Virus record (IMG/VR): IMGVR_UViG_3300021185_001174
Location: 1-64,000 of that record
DNA from: a virus
DNA: 64,000 nt
Strand: one strand, 5' to 3'
Numbering within the stretch: position 1 is the first letter of the stretch; every line of letters starts with the position of its first letter. Below are positions 10,611 to 19,772 of the stretch, one piece after another. Below the pieces are notes generated by a model. That model saw only the letters and a list, made by a program, of their open reading frames with translations, had not been told where the DNA came from and did not search any database. Made by a program: the position numbers and the translations under genes.

Positions 10611-12479
10611 TTATCTTAACCTAGAATTAACTGAATAGTCTATTGAACCTGATGAACCTGCTGTAGAGATAGTATCAACTTGAGCTGTAATACTTACAAA
10701 GGCTTGGTCTATATTAATTAACTGGTCTCTTTTTGGTGCTATATCTAGCGAGTTAGGAATTGCAGTAATTCTAATAGAAGTATTTGAGCTAGATGTAGTA
10801 AAATTATTTAATGAGATTTTACCAGATGATGGTATAATAGTTCCTGCATTGTTAATAACAGTAATATTATTACCGTCTACTACTTTATAAACCATAACTT
10901 GTCTATTATTAGAACCAGTAATTGGAATATCACCAAAGAAATGGTCTGCACCACCAGTAGATATTTTAAACGCTGTTGAACTAATTAAGAAATTACTTGA
11001 GTCACCTGATTCATATAAAGGTGATGCAAAGGATATATTAAATACATTATCAGTATCAGTAGTTCCTGCAACAATATTCTTGTACATATAAGGTCTAATA
11101 GTAGAGTTAAGAATAGAAGGGTCAGCTGAATCAATTAACTTTAGAAGTTGAGAGTGTCTAAATACTCCATCGAACTTATTTAAGTTATTAAAGTTATAAT
11201 CAGAAATAACATCTCTTACAACATTTTGCAATTCAACACTAGTTCTATCCGTAATGTTTGGATTATATTTAAAGAATACATCCAATTCTAAATTTGTAAA
11301 GTTAGGGTCTACAATTTCTGGAGTAATAGAAACAATGTTCTTACCCTTAAGTACAGTATCTTTAATTGCTAATTTTTCGGCCGATGTTAATGTTTCAGCA
11401 GTAAGAGGTTTAATTGCAATATAGACCGTTCCGAAATCTGCAGGGTCATTATCTTCTCCACCCCATGTAGAAATAGAAGAAATATTTGCAAAACCTTTTA
11501 GAATAATTGACCTATAGTCTTCTGCAGTAACTGCTCTGTTCTGCGCAGTAAATGTAAGTGGTGCATTAAATCTAATTGACTCTATTGTTTCTGGAGGATT
11601 ACCACCTGATGAATTACTAACTGTTGTAATAGTATTACTAAAACTACCAGTCAGCTGTGGTATAGTATCATTAAATACAAATGTACTTGCACCATTGGCC
11701 TCTTCACCATGAGTATAAATATAGTCTAGTGTTACAATATTATCATTAACTGGTTTCTTACCAGTAATACCATCACCAAAATATATTTCATACTTACCAC
11801 CTGGATTTTCTTGTAGATAATATACTTGTGCCTTTGAGTCTACACTTAATAGTGATTCAAATTTTGTATATATGTTATAAGACGTTGACCTTTCATTGTC
11901 TTGTACTCTTACTCTTAATGTACTAGTATCTGCATCAGTATCTGCAAGTTGAAATTTCTGATTATCAATATCATTATCAACTCTGTAAAGTAAAGATTTT
12001 AAAGTTCCTTGTACAATACTAATATTATTAAAAGTATACTTATTAGTGGCCGAATTAAGAGTTGCCGATTCATTATTTAAAAGAGCAAAGTCATATCTAA
12101 TTCCACTTAGCGTTGACCTAAGTTTTGTTCCTCTTTTAAGTACAAGTGATTCTGGTCTGACTGATTCATTAGTTGCATCGATTTCAATATTTACTGTAGC
12201 CCTACCAGCAAGAATTGACCTAGGAGTATAACCTAAAAGTTTAGCACGAGTAACTACATTACCTCTAATTTGAGCTGAATCTAAAAATGCCTCATTCAAA
12301 GCATAGTGAGCGGCCATTGCATTATAATGTGTATTATATGCAAGAACATCAAGTAGTACATTAAGACTACTTCCTTCAAAGTTAAAATCATTAAACTCAG
12401 ATTGATTCTTTAGATAGTTTTTTAAATTATCTTTAATTTGGTCGAAATCTAGTTCGGTTACGTTTAAGTTACTGGCCAT
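10611..12479 (-). CDS. 6: Baseplate wedge protein gp6
   Basis: A 622-residue protein with the gp6/J-type N-terminus: residues 6-60 read VTELDFDQIKDNLKNYL, then the conserved LLDVLAYNTHYNAMAAHYA block and LDSAQIRGNVVTRAKLLGY. T4 gp6 is 660 residues and forms the inner ring of the baseplate with gp25 and gp53. The centre holds a typical wedge segment around residue 320 (FTAQNRAVTAEDYRSII), where the family enters its conserved beta core. It sits directly after gp25 with 4 bases between, the usual pairing. Confidence is high from both sequence and order. Confidence 0.92.
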   Translation of the reverse strand: MASNLNVTELDFDQIKDNLKNYLKNQSEFNDFNFEGSSLNVLLDVLAYNTHYNAMAAHYALNEAFLDSAQIRGNVVTRAKLLGYTPRSILAGRATVNIEIDATNESVRPESLVLKRGTKLRSTLSGIRYDFALLNNESATLNSATNKYTFNNISIVQGTLKSLLYRVDNDIDNQKFQLADTDADTSTLRVRVQDNERSTSYNIYTKFESLLSVDSKAQVYYLQENPGGKYEIYFGDGITGKKPVNDNIVTLDYIYTHGEEANGASTFVFNDTIPQLTGSFSNTITTVSNSSGGNPPETIESIRFNAPLTFTAQNRAVTAEDYRSIILKGFANISSISTWGGEDNDPADFGTVYIAIKPLTAETLTSAEKLAIKDTVLKGKNIVSITPEIVDPNFTNLELDVFFKYNPNITDRTSVELQNVVRDVISDYNFNNLNKFDGVFRHSQLLKLIDSADPSILNSTIRPYMYKNIVAGTTDTDNVFNISFASPLYESGDSSNFLISSTAFKISTGGADHFFGDIPITGSNNRQVMVYKVVDGNNITVINNAGTIIPSSGKISLNNFTTSSSNTSIRITAIPNSLDIAPKRDQLINIDQAFVSITAQVDTISTAGSSGSIDYSVNSRLR

Positions 12480-12483
12480 ATTA

Positions 12484-12933
12484 TTACCTTAATCTTCTTA
12501 GAGAAATATCTAGTTTTTCAATTCTATTATTCTCTTTTATTTTAAATTTTATAGTAATGTCATATCTATTTTTATTATCATTACTTTTTGCATTTACCTT
12601 TATTATATCTACTCTACTTTCTTTATCAAGGGTACGTTTTATCTCTTCTTCTATAGATATTTTTGTTAACAGATCCATGGGTTCAAAAAGTAAACCTCTT
12701 AAATTTCCACCTAGTTGTGGCTGAAATGGTCTTTCGAATACATCAGTTAACAGCATATTTTTTAATGCATTTCTAATGGCCCTATCATCTTTTAGAGGTC
12801 TAATATCACCAGTATAAGGGTGTACTGCCAAAGATAAATCAATATCACTATGGGGTTTTTTACGCGCTAGTTCTTTAGAACCACCTGTAATGTCCGATGT
12901 ATTTACTCTACTATTTTGAAAATCTATAGCCAT
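12484..12933 (-). CDS. 25: Baseplate wedge protein gp25
   Basis: A 149-residue protein of the gp25 (lysozyme-fold, non-enzymatic) family. Landmarks are GDIRPLKDDRAIRNALKNML, then FERPFQPQLGGNLRGLLFEP, the most conserved part of gp25 in contractile tails. It joins the gp6-gp7-gp53 wedge and touches the sheath's first ring. The ATG has no clear Shine-Dalgarno; a TATAAATA box ends only 5 bases upstream, so the mRNA might be nearly leaderless, or translation may depend on readthrough from the upstream gene. Confidence 0.93.
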   Translation of the reverse strand: MAIDFQNSRVNTSDITGGSKELARKKPHSDIDLSLAVHPYTGDIRPLKDDRAIRNALKNMLLTDVFERPFQPQLGGNLRGLLFEPMDLLTKISIEEEIKRTLDKESRVDIIKVNAKSNDNKNRYDITIKFKIKENNRIEKLDISLRRLR

Positions 12934-12938
12934 ATAGT

Positions 12939-12946
12939 TATTTATA
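12939..12946 (-). promoter_or_regulatory. Late promoter box 5 bases before gp25
   Basis: Minus-strand CTTATAAATA; the octamer ends 5 bases before the gp25 ATG. With T4-like spacing, transcription would begin at or very near the start codon. The same 5-base arrangement recurs before the gene starting at 36163. Confidence 0.5.
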
Positions 12947-12963
12947 AGGGCTTAGTTAAAGAA

Positions 12964-14274
12964 TTATTCAATAACCAATAATTTCTGTCCAGCAATTGGT
13001 GAATTATTAAGTGTAACACTTGTGGAATTATGTGTATAATCACTTGTATCTAATTCTGTGCCTTCTAAAAATACTTTACCCGTTCCTCCTGTAACTCCGT
13101 ATTCGGTTTGGTTTAATATTGTTGTAAAAGCATATACATCTGGGCTGCCGTCTGTCGCGCCCACCATTACTGTTTCTACTTTAGAGAGAGAAGGTAAAGA
13201 AACACTAGGTAACTTTTTAAGACTGTTTATATTAAACTCTCCATCTATAGTAATCTCTTTAGGAAGTCCAATTAAGCTTAAGAAATCACAAAAGTCAAAT
13301 GTAATAAATTCAACAAGAGAACCAAGTCCAATGGCCTCTAAGAACTTTTGAATTAATTGTACCCACTTAAGAAGAAGATACTTAGGCCATTCTTCAGCAA
13401 AGTTTTTCATTCTAGTCAGTAATCTTTCTATCTTTCTTTCGGCCATTTCAATATACTCATTAGTCTCTCCACCCAATAAGTCCATAATACTAAATCCAGC
13501 AATGTTTATTGACTCTAACTGTTCTATTAACTCTGCCTCTAATTCTCTTTTTAAATCATCGGGTGCATCTTCTATCTGTTGTTTTACACTTGCAATTTTT
13601 TCTTCTATAATCTGTTCTATGTCTAGTGTTAGTAGTGCAGGCAAAGATGGTAATCCTAATGCATCCCATATAACTTTAAATTTATCTATGAGTGCACCAA
13701 AGGCTCCGTGTATAATAGCAAGGGCTCCTTTAGTTAGTTCAGACATAAGATACTTCCATATATTTTCTGCCTTTAAACCATCTGACTGTAAACCAGAATC
13801 ATTAGTATATCTTCTAAACTGCTTTGGTATAAACTTTTCAAACTTTTCTAAATCATTTGCAATTTGAAGTTTTAATTCTGCTCTATATTCTGGGTCAGAA
13901 AAAAGTTTTATCACATCTATATCTAAACCAAAAACTGGAATACTAAAAGAGATAGGTAATATTTTATTAATGATTTCCATAAACTTAACTTGAACAAACA
14001 TATGATATTCTTGAACCATTGCTTCTATTCTTCTTTCCCATTCTAGTTCAGGAATTTCTAAATTACCATATATAGGTTTTGTAAGTGATATTGGAAAGTT
14101 ACCAAGTGCATCTTCAACCTTATCTAAAATATCCATTATCTTTTTAGCTTCATCTTCATAACCAGAGATAGCCAATAAATTAGCTATGTTTATAATCTCT
14201 GTAAAGTTATTTACTAACTCAGCCGGAGTAGGTAATAATACCTTACTGCATGGTATATCAATGGTTGTTGGCAT
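12964..14274 (-). CDS. Conserved helical virion protein between gp5 and gp25
   Basis: A 436-residue protein, largely alpha-helical up to about residue 340, then a short C-terminal beta domain (VMVGATDGSPDVYAF, TEYGVTGGTGKVFLEG). Start chosen at the ATG at 14274, which overlaps the gp5 stop as TAATG; the longer frame begins with TTG inside gp5. Marine T4-like phages usually carry such a protein at this site in the baseplate operon, recorded as structural. I cannot assign it to a T4 gene. Operon context suggests a hub or wedge component. Confidence 0.7.
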   Translation of the reverse strand: MPTTIDIPCSKVLLPTPAELVNNFTEIINIANLLAISGYEDEAKKIMDILDKVEDALGNFPISLTKPIYGNLEIPELEWERRIEAMVQEYHMFVQVKFMEIINKILPISFSIPVFGLDIDVIKLFSDPEYRAELKLQIANDLEKFEKFIPKQFRRYTNDSGLQSDGLKAENIWKYLMSELTKGALAIIHGAFGALIDKFKVIWDALGLPSLPALLTLDIEQIIEEKIASVKQQIEDAPDDLKRELEAELIEQLESINIAGFSIMDLLGGETNEYIEMAERKIERLLTRMKNFAEEWPKYLLLKWVQLIQKFLEAIGLGSLVEFITFDFCDFLSLIGLPKEITIDGEFNINSLKKLPSVSLPSLSKVETVMVGATDGSPDVYAFTTILNQTEYGVTGGTGKVFLEGTELDTSDYTHNSTSVTLNNSPIAGQKLLVIE

Positions 14275-15515
14275 TATACTGTACCAAACCAAGTACCACC
14301 AAGTTGGCTTGCTCCATTTACATTTTTTACTTTATCTAAGAATGCAATATTAGTTCCTTCACCATAAGCGGCAGGGTCAGCTGCAGTAAAGTTTAACCAT
14401 TCAGTAGAAGCACTAGATAAATTATTATTAAGTGCCGCTTCAATACCCTGGCCTCTAGCGGTACTCATTTCAGAATATAAACTACTTGGTATTCTTTCAC
14501 CAGGAACTCCAGTGACTCCTTGGAATTGATTTCTTTGAGTTAGTACACCTTCAATAGTATTAGGAAACTTATCTGACCTGACTCTATTTAAAATAACAGC
14601 CGCAACTCCTGCCCTTTCAGCTGGATTTGTAGTGGCTTCTGCAGAGACTGCTCTTATAAGCATATCCATTTCTCTATCATCTATAGAACTACCTAAAAAG
14701 GCCTCGACTGTTTCTTTAGTATTAGTTGCTGCATCAAAGGGGTCAATACTTTCTACTTTAGGAATATCAAAGTTTTCTATTGAAGCGGCTGTATTCATTC
14801 TAATCTTAGACGCCCTAATATTAACCGTACCACCTGCACCCTGAGCATCCAAGTTTATACTACCACCTTCAGTTTTAACAAATACATCACCACCATTGCC
14901 TGGATATATTTCAATCCTTGAGCCAGTTACAGCTAAGGGTGGAAGGCTTCTATTTCTAAGTCTTATAAGACCAGCACTACTATAAATTTCAGTATTACCA
15001 TTCTCATCCATTAATATTTCTGAGCTTTCAGTACCATGTGAAATTCTAATTTTTTCTTTGTTTTCAGTATTGTCTAGTTGAATGATATGACCAGCCTTAG
15101 ACCTATACACTTTATTATCCCAACTTGATCCTACTTCACCTGGTATATCTTTTACAAAGTTACCTGTAGGTGAATTTAAAAAACCAGTTTCTGGAATATC
15201 GGAATCTTCTTCTTCTTCATTTTTAGATTGTGTTGCAATGGAACCCATTACTAAAGGGTCTTGTGCTGATCTACCATCTCTAAAAAATCCTACTACCCAA
15301 GAACCAATTTCTAAGTGGTGATTACTTCCATTCCCTTGTATACTTGCTGTAGTTGTAGGCATCATAACTGTTGCCCAAGGAAGGTCTTTAACTGCAACAG
15401 AATCATCATAGTAACCTATACACCTAACCTTAACTCTGTTAAGATAAAGAGGGTCTTGTACATCTTCTACTATTCCAGTGAACCAAGTAAATTGGCCTTT
15501 CTTAAATTCATCCAT
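14274..15515 (-). CDS. 5: Baseplate hub/spike gp5 with C-terminal SleB-like hydrolase
   Basis: A 413-residue protein. Residues 1-95 form the gp5 OB-fold (FTWFTGIVEDVQDPLYLNRV, then WVVGFFRDGRSAQDPLVMG). Residues 110-245 are a repetitive beta segment (HIIQLDNTENKEKIRISHG, then GSINLDAQGAGGTVNIRAS), the spike beta-helix type. Residues about 275-400 resemble SleB/CwlJ cell-wall hydrolases: RAVSAEATTNPAERAGVAAV, then ILNRVRSDKFPNTIEGVL and a following Q-N-Q-F-Q, with E293 as the likely catalytic glutamate. In T4 gp5 the lysozyme domain lies between OB-fold and helix; here an unrelated hydrolase is at the end. Predicted role: pierce the outer membrane and cut peptidoglycan during injection. It follows the gp27-like gene with an 8-base overlap. 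Confidence 0.85.
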   Translation of the reverse strand: MDEFKKGQFTWFTGIVEDVQDPLYLNRVKVRCIGYYDDSVAVKDLPWATVMMPTTTASIQGNGSNHHLEIGSWVVGFFRDGRSAQDPLVMGSIATQSKNEEEEDSDIPETGFLNSPTGNFVKDIPGEVGSSWDNKVYRSKAGHIIQLDNTENKEKIRISHGTESSEILMDENGNTEIYSSAGLIRLRNRSLPPLAVTGSRIEIYPGNGGDVFVKTEGGSINLDAQGAGGTVNIRASKIRMNTAASIENFDIPKVESIDPFDAATNTKETVEAFLGSSIDDREMDMLIRAVSAEATTNPAERAGVAAVILNRVRSDKFPNTIEGVLTQRNQFQGVTGVPGERIPSSLYSEMSTARGQGIEAALNNNLSSASTEWLNFTAADPAAYGEGTNIAFLDKVKNVNGASQLGGTWFGTV

Positions 15516-16902
15516 TAACTTTCTCCGTTACTAACCCATTTGGTTCAACTTTAGGATGACCATCTCTGACAAGAGTAATAACTTGTGTGTATTGTTTATT
15601 AAAATCATGTGTTATATTTGTTATTAAATATTTACCACTAGTAAAATTATCTAGTGGAGCTGCGTCAAGTTCTTGTTCATAAGAGTTATGTATATTTAGT
15701 TGAAGTAACTGGCCAACCTTTATTGAAAAGTCACCTGGTACTTTAATTGACTGCTGATGTGATTTTAACATTGCGAGTTTAGATAATGTCTTAGACCTAT
15801 TTAAACCTTCCATTAAATTTTTATCACCTGTAGTTGTATTCTCATCATCAGGTTGTTCATTTAGATATGCCGTAGAGTTTTTTGAGATATAATAAATCCT
15901 TGAATTATAATTTTCTATATACTTTTCTTCATCAGCAAATGTTTTTACTGTTTCTATACTGGACTCTTTATTGTGTTGTTCTGTTAAAGGTATTACATTC
16001 TTTTTACCAATATCTACTGTTATAGTATTAGAGGCCATGGCTCCTTCCATCTCAGCAACAAATTTAGAATATCCACCAGTTGAACCTAGTGCAGTTATAT
16101 ATTGTCTTTCTTCATGATAGGTGTATGGGCTTTCCTTCTTTTCTTCAACTTGTATAGAAGGTCTATAAGAATATGTAAAATACTCTATCTTTTCACCCTT
16201 AAATTCCTCAATCATTTTATCTAGTGATTTAAATCTTAGTACACCATCAGCAGTTTGATATAAAAATAAAGGTGAGTTACTATGGTCTGAATATCCTTTT
16301 AACCATCTCATTGACTGTAAAGGTTTTGTATATGGGTATATACCCTTGACTATGTTGACACCTTCTGTTTGTATATCAAGTTGGTCATCTTTTAATTTTA
16401 AATCTGCTGTGGCAATATTTTTTATTAGAGTCCCTATAGAACCATTGAAAGAATCTGTTAGTATTTTTTTATTTGACTCATATACATATTCGGAAACACA
16501 ATTTAAAACATAAGTAACCATTCCAGGTTTTAATCTTGTAAAACCTTCTATTTCTAAAATTCTTAAATTTAATTTTATTTTATCTGTTACAAAATCTAGT
16601 GCGGATATTTCATCTGGTAAACTTTTACTTACTACCAATTCTATTTTTTCATCACCAGATAATTGTGCATTACCAATAAAGTTTACAGTATCACCAATTG
16701 CTAATCTTACTTCTACTTGATTTGAACCAAGGTCTTCTTTAATATTAAAATGTGTTATTAAATCTCTTATATCCTTTGGCTTTTTATCTCCAACGTGCAA
16801 TGTAATATTACACTTTTCAATAAAGAAACCTGTAGGAATATTAGGCGTATCTTTCTTTACATTACCGCCCTGAGGTTGAGACTGGCCTTGTTCTTCATTC
16901 AT
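15508..16902 (-). CDS. Baseplate hub protein, gp27-like
   Basis: A 464-residue protein with the layout of T4-type central hub proteins: an N-terminal beta domain, a middle segment MRWLKGYSDHSNSPLFLYQT followed by ADGVLRFKSLDKM, and a C-terminal segment (KVGQLLQLNIHNSYEQ, then SGKYLITNITHDFNK) typical of tail-hub beta domains. T4 gp27 has 391 residues and forms the trimeric cup beneath gp5. It sits between gp53 and gp5 with overlaps at both ends (8 bases each). The gp27 call is by architecture and neighbours rather than direct alignment. Confidence 0.7.
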   Translation of the reverse strand: MNEEQGQSQPQGGNVKKDTPNIPTGFFIEKCNITLHVGDKKPKDIRDLITHFNIKEDLGSNQVEVRLAIGDTVNFIGNAQLSGDEKIELVVSKSLPDEISALDFVTDKIKLNLRILEIEGFTRLKPGMVTYVLNCVSEYVYESNKKILTDSFNGSIGTLIKNIATADLKLKDDQLDIQTEGVNIVKGIYPYTKPLQSMRWLKGYSDHSNSPLFLYQTADGVLRFKSLDKMIEEFKGEKIEYFTYSYRPSIQVEEKKESPYTYHEERQYITALGSTGGYSKFVAEMEGAMASNTITVDIGKKNVIPLTEQHNKESSIETVKTFADEEKYIENYNSRIYYISKNSTAYLNEQPDDENTTTGDKNLMEGLNRSKTLSKLAMLKSHQQSIKVPGDFSIKVGQLLQLNIHNSYEQELDAAPLDNFTSGKYLITNITHDFNKQYTQVITLVRDGHPKVEPNGLVTEKVNG

Positions 16903-17845
16903 TAATTAATTCCATATAGTCATTATAGAACTGCTCTATATTTTCTGGTTTTATTACCCTTAATCTTGACCTTTGGTCATTAAGTGATATAATATGTTCT
17001 CTATTACTTATATATTCTAATCCGCCATTAATTAAGGGATTAACATCTGCCTCTGCTAGTTGAGACCTTTGTGGAATATTTAATTCATCAATAAGGCCTT
17101 CTCTGTTTGCATATAAAGGTTCATATTCATTTGTAATAGTATTATTAATATTACTAGTATTTACTGCATCGGGTGATTCCGTAAAAATAATATTAGAAAA
17201 TTCTCTTTGAGTAATCACTCCATTTGCATCTGCCACATTTTTAAAATATCTATGAGGAGCATCTGCATATTTCCAAGCCATAAATGACTGTACTGAATGA
17301 CCACTAGTACCACCTGTTACAATTTCAAATGTATTACCGTTACCTATGAATGAACCTGTAGTATCTTGGATAATTAATTGGTTTTTATCTATGTCTTTTT
17401 TAACTAAAGTTCCTACTGCGTTTGATGTACCACCAGTAATTGTTTCTCCTAATTCAAATCTACCTGCAATTGAATCATTATGACCAATAACAATACCATC
17501 ACTATCTACATCTGGTACTGGGTTAGAGGCAACTGCCCACCCATTAAATTCTTTTTCAATATAATCTTCTAACATTCTAGTACTCATTGGCCAGACTTTA
17601 TATCCATCATGTAAGAAATTATTTACTACGAAAAAAGTCCAATAATATTTTGTTGTTCCATATAATCTTTGAGAAACAATATCTGGTCTTTCTCCATCTT
17701 GTACTGTATAGGTTGTGTAGGAATATAATTGGTCAAGTCTATCACCTATAGGTCTTACTTGTCTATAGATATCAACTACATCTTGTTGAGTACCTGTTCT
17801 ATTAACATCATATCCTACTGTAGGAAATAATTTAAAATAATTCAT
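16895..17845 (-). CDS. 53: Baseplate wedge protein gp53
   Basis: A 316-residue protein with the gp53 pattern: DVVDIYRQVRPIGDRLDQLY, then QDGERPDIVSQRLYGTTKYY and WTFFVVNNFLHDGYKVWPMS. The second block is a LysM-like strand-helix pair found in gp53, which binds the gp6-gp25 core bundle and closes the wedge. It is longer than T4 gp53 (196 residues), with an extra Gly-rich insertion at residues 115-190. The start overlaps the stop of the tube-cap gene by 1 base (TAATG). Confidence 0.88.
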   Translation of the reverse strand: MNYFKLFPTVGYDVNRTGTQQDVVDIYRQVRPIGDRLDQLYSYTTYTVQDGERPDIVSQRLYGTTKYYWTFFVVNNFLHDGYKVWPMSTRMLEDYIEKEFNGWAVASNPVPDVDSDGIVIGHNDSIAGRFELGETITGGTSNAVGTLVKKDIDKNQLIIQDTTGSFIGNGNTFEIVTGGTSGHSVQSFMAWKYADAPHRYFKNVADANGVITQREFSNIIFTESPDAVNTSNINNTITNEYEPLYANREGLIDELNIPQRSQLAEADVNPLINGGLEYISNREHIISLNDQRSRLRVIKPENIEQFYNDYMELINE

Positions 17846-18648
17846 TATTCATCTCCTTCATCTTCTTTATTATCTTTAAGTCTCGCATCTTCCATTAATT
17901 TTATATCACCCCTAGTTAATTGTCTTGTCTCTTGAAATGATAACTGAATAGTTACATCTGTAGGAGCTCCAGTCTCTTTATAAAACATATTACTGTTTTC
18001 ATTATATGTAGTTGACATACCAGTTAGATATGCATCATGCATTAAAGGCATATAATTATCAATCTTACTTCCTCTTCTAAAAGTAACTTTAAACCTTGGT
18101 GGGTATGAAACTGCAACATTGGCAAGTATTTGAGGGTACATATATTCTCTAAGCATCTTTTCTATCTCTTTCATTGCCTCACTATCTTTCTTATCTTCTG
18201 GAACCATTTTAAATGTAAAGGAAAAAGTTCTAACCCCCATATCTTCAAACGTTGCCGTAGCTTTAGTATTTAATACAACTCCTGCCTTTGCAGATGCAAC
18301 CATTGCAGATTCACCAGCACCGGCAAATAATTTATTAATAACTGCTGCACCAATTGCTAAAGATTCACCTTTACTTTCTGTAAGTTTTGCCTTTGCCGCA
18401 TCAGCATCATCACCATAATCTTTACTAAAACTCTTAACAGCATCAATAGTACCAAAATTCATTGTGCCAAAGTTAGCACTATCTTCTAGGGTAAATCCAC
18501 TTGGTATAAACATATTTATTGTCTTTAAAACATTACCAGATATGTTTTTTATTACCATTCTAACAAAGGATGCATCTTCCTCATCAACCGGCAGTCTTGT
18601 AGGAAATACAAGGGCTTTTGCTGGGTTACTTTTATCATCTGTGGCCAT
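17845..18648 (-). CDS. Tail-tube cap/initiator protein, gp48-like
   Basis: A 267-residue protein. Residues 135-180 carry the tube-cap pattern: VRTFSFTFKMVPEDKKDSE, then a helix IEKMLREYMYPQI, as in gp48-type proteins that cap the baseplate and start tail-tube polymerisation; the last third (DVTIQLSFQETRQLTRGDI) is the second beta half of the tube fold. It is the first gene of the minus-strand baseplate operon, with a TATAAATA box 47 bases upstream. gp48 is preferred to gp54 because a separate gp54/gp19-like gene lies at 19772. Confidence 0.65.
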   Translation of the reverse strand: MATDDKSNPAKALVFPTRLPVDEEDASFVRMVIKNISGNVLKTINMFIPSGFTLEDSANFGTMNFGTIDAVKSFSKDYGDDADAAKAKLTESKGESLAIGAAVINKLFAGAGESAMVASAKAGVVLNTKATATFEDMGVRTFSFTFKMVPEDKKDSEAMKEIEKMLREYMYPQILANVAVSYPPRFKVTFRRGSKIDNYMPLMHDAYLTGMSTTYNENSNMFYKETGAPTDVTIQLSFQETRQLTRGDIKLMEDARLKDNKEDEGDE

Positions 18649-18660
18649 CTTTTTACTCCG

Positions 18661-18668
18661 TATAAATA
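18661..18668 (+). promoter_or_regulatory. Late promoter for the + strand tail block
   Basis: TATAAATA on the plus strand 34 bases before the gp4 ATG. Together with the minus-strand box at 18695 it makes a divergent pair in the 54-base gap that separates the two baseplate/tail operons. Confidence 0.6.
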
Positions 18669-18694
18669 CTTATATTATTAACTAACATATAGAG

Positions 18695-18702
18695 TATTTA
18701 TA
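18695..18702 (-). promoter_or_regulatory. Late promoter for the baseplate operon
   Basis: Minus-strand TATAAATA 46 bases before the tube-cap ATG at 18648, abutting the gp4 start codon on the other strand. Transcription from it crosses the opposite box at 18661, so the two promoters overlap face to face. Confidence 0.6.
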
Positions 18703-19149
18703 ATGGCTTATAGAGGGAAATATACAATTAAACGTAAAGATAAATATCTGGGTGATGCATCCAGTGTAGTTTATCGTTCATTATGGGAAAGACAAGCATT
18801 CAAGTGGTGTGAGAGTAACCCTAAAGTAAAGAGATGGAATAGTGAAGAGATAGTTATTCCCTATAAATGTAAGACTGACAATAAGTTGCATAGATATTAT
18901 GTTGACTTATTAATAGAATTAGATAATAAAGAAATCATCTTGGTTGAAATTAAACCAAAGAAAGAAACATCACCCCCAAAAAAGCCCTCTCGTAAGACTA
19001 AAAGATATATCAATGAGGTTATGACATACATTAAGAATCAATCTAAATGGGAAGCAGCACAACAATATGCAGACCATAAAGGATGGAAGTTTCAAGTATG
19101 GACTGAAGATACTTTAGGCAATCTAGGTATCAAACTACTGAAAAGTTGA
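18703..19149 (+). CDS. 4: Head completion protein gp4
   Basis: A 148-residue basic protein matching T4 gp4 (gp50/4 head completion, 150 residues): YRGKYTIKRKDKYLGD, then VVYRSLWERQAFKWCESNP and NKLHRYYVDLLIEL-EIKPKK, a TnsA/endonuclease-like fold with the D-ExK pattern (D near residue 69, EIK near 86). gp4 acts on the packaged head before tail joining. In T4 it lies beside gp53; here it heads the divergent plus-strand block, 54 bases from the baseplate operon. Confidence 0.88.
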   Translation: MAYRGKYTIKRKDKYLGDASSVVYRSLWERQAFKWCESNPKVKRWNSEEIVIPYKCKTDNKLHRYYVDLLIELDNKEIILVEIKPKKETSPPKKPSRKTKRYINEVMTYIKNQSKWEAAQQYADHKGWKFQVWTEDTLGNLGIKLLKS

Positions 19150-19157
19150 TATAAATA
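19150..19157 (+). promoter_or_regulatory. Late promoter before the 197-residue tail gene
   Basis: TATAAATA directly after the gp4 stop and 21 bases before the next ATG, with an AGGAG ribosome-binding site at 19165-19169 between them. Confidence 0.55.
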
Positions 19158-19178
19158 CTTATACAGGAGAAAAACTTT

Positions 19179-19772
19179 ATGGCATCATTATTCGATACAC
19201 TACAGGCTCAGGCATTTAAGGCTGGCATAACTGCTCGGACTAAAAAGTCTCAGAAGTGGTTTCGTGATAAGATTGAAGATATGAAGACCCCTGACAGAAG
19301 GGCTTTATTAAAAGATGATGCACTAGAACCTACTACAAGAGAATTAAGAGGTTCAATGTATATGTATTTCTATGACCCTAAACATAAAAAGACTTTGCCT
19401 TATTATGATAGATTCCCTTTAGTTCTTTTAATAGAACAAAGAAAGGGTGGGTTCTTAGGATTAAACTTACATTACTTAAGACCCGATATACGTGCTAAGT
19501 TTTTAGATGAATTGATGAAACTATCAGCAGGAAAGATTACTGATAAGTCAAGATTAATGAAAGCACGTTATGATTTAATTTCTAGTACTAGAAAATATAA
19601 AGAGTTCAGACCATGTTTAAAAATGTACTTAAGTAATCATATTAAATCAAGAATGGTAAGAGTACCTATGAGTGAATGGGAAATTGCAATCTTCTTACCA
19701 ACAGAACAATTTAAGAAGAGTCAGAAATCCAAAATATGGGCTGACTCTATTAAAATCGCGAGACAGACCTAA
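19179..19772 (+). CDS. Conserved marine T4-like tail-block protein
   Basis: A 197-residue basic protein. A central block (ELRGSMYMYFYDPKHKKTLP, then PLVLLIEQRKGGFLGLNLHY) is strongly structured. No enzyme motif, signal peptide or membrane segment is seen. An AGGAG site and its own late promoter precede it, and its stop overlaps the next start as TAATG. Placement between gp4 and tube/hub genes suggests a tail or head-tail assembly role. I do not recognise a T4 counterpart. Confidence 0.75.
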   Translation: MASLFDTLQAQAFKAGITARTKKSQKWFRDKIEDMKTPDRRALLKDDALEPTTRELRGSMYMYFYDPKHKKTLPYYDRFPLVLLIEQRKGGFLGLNLHYLRPDIRAKFLDELMKLSAGKITDKSRLMKARYDLISSTRKYKEFRPCLKMYLSNHIKSRMVRVPMSEWEIAIFLPTEQFKKSQKSKIWADSIKIARQT

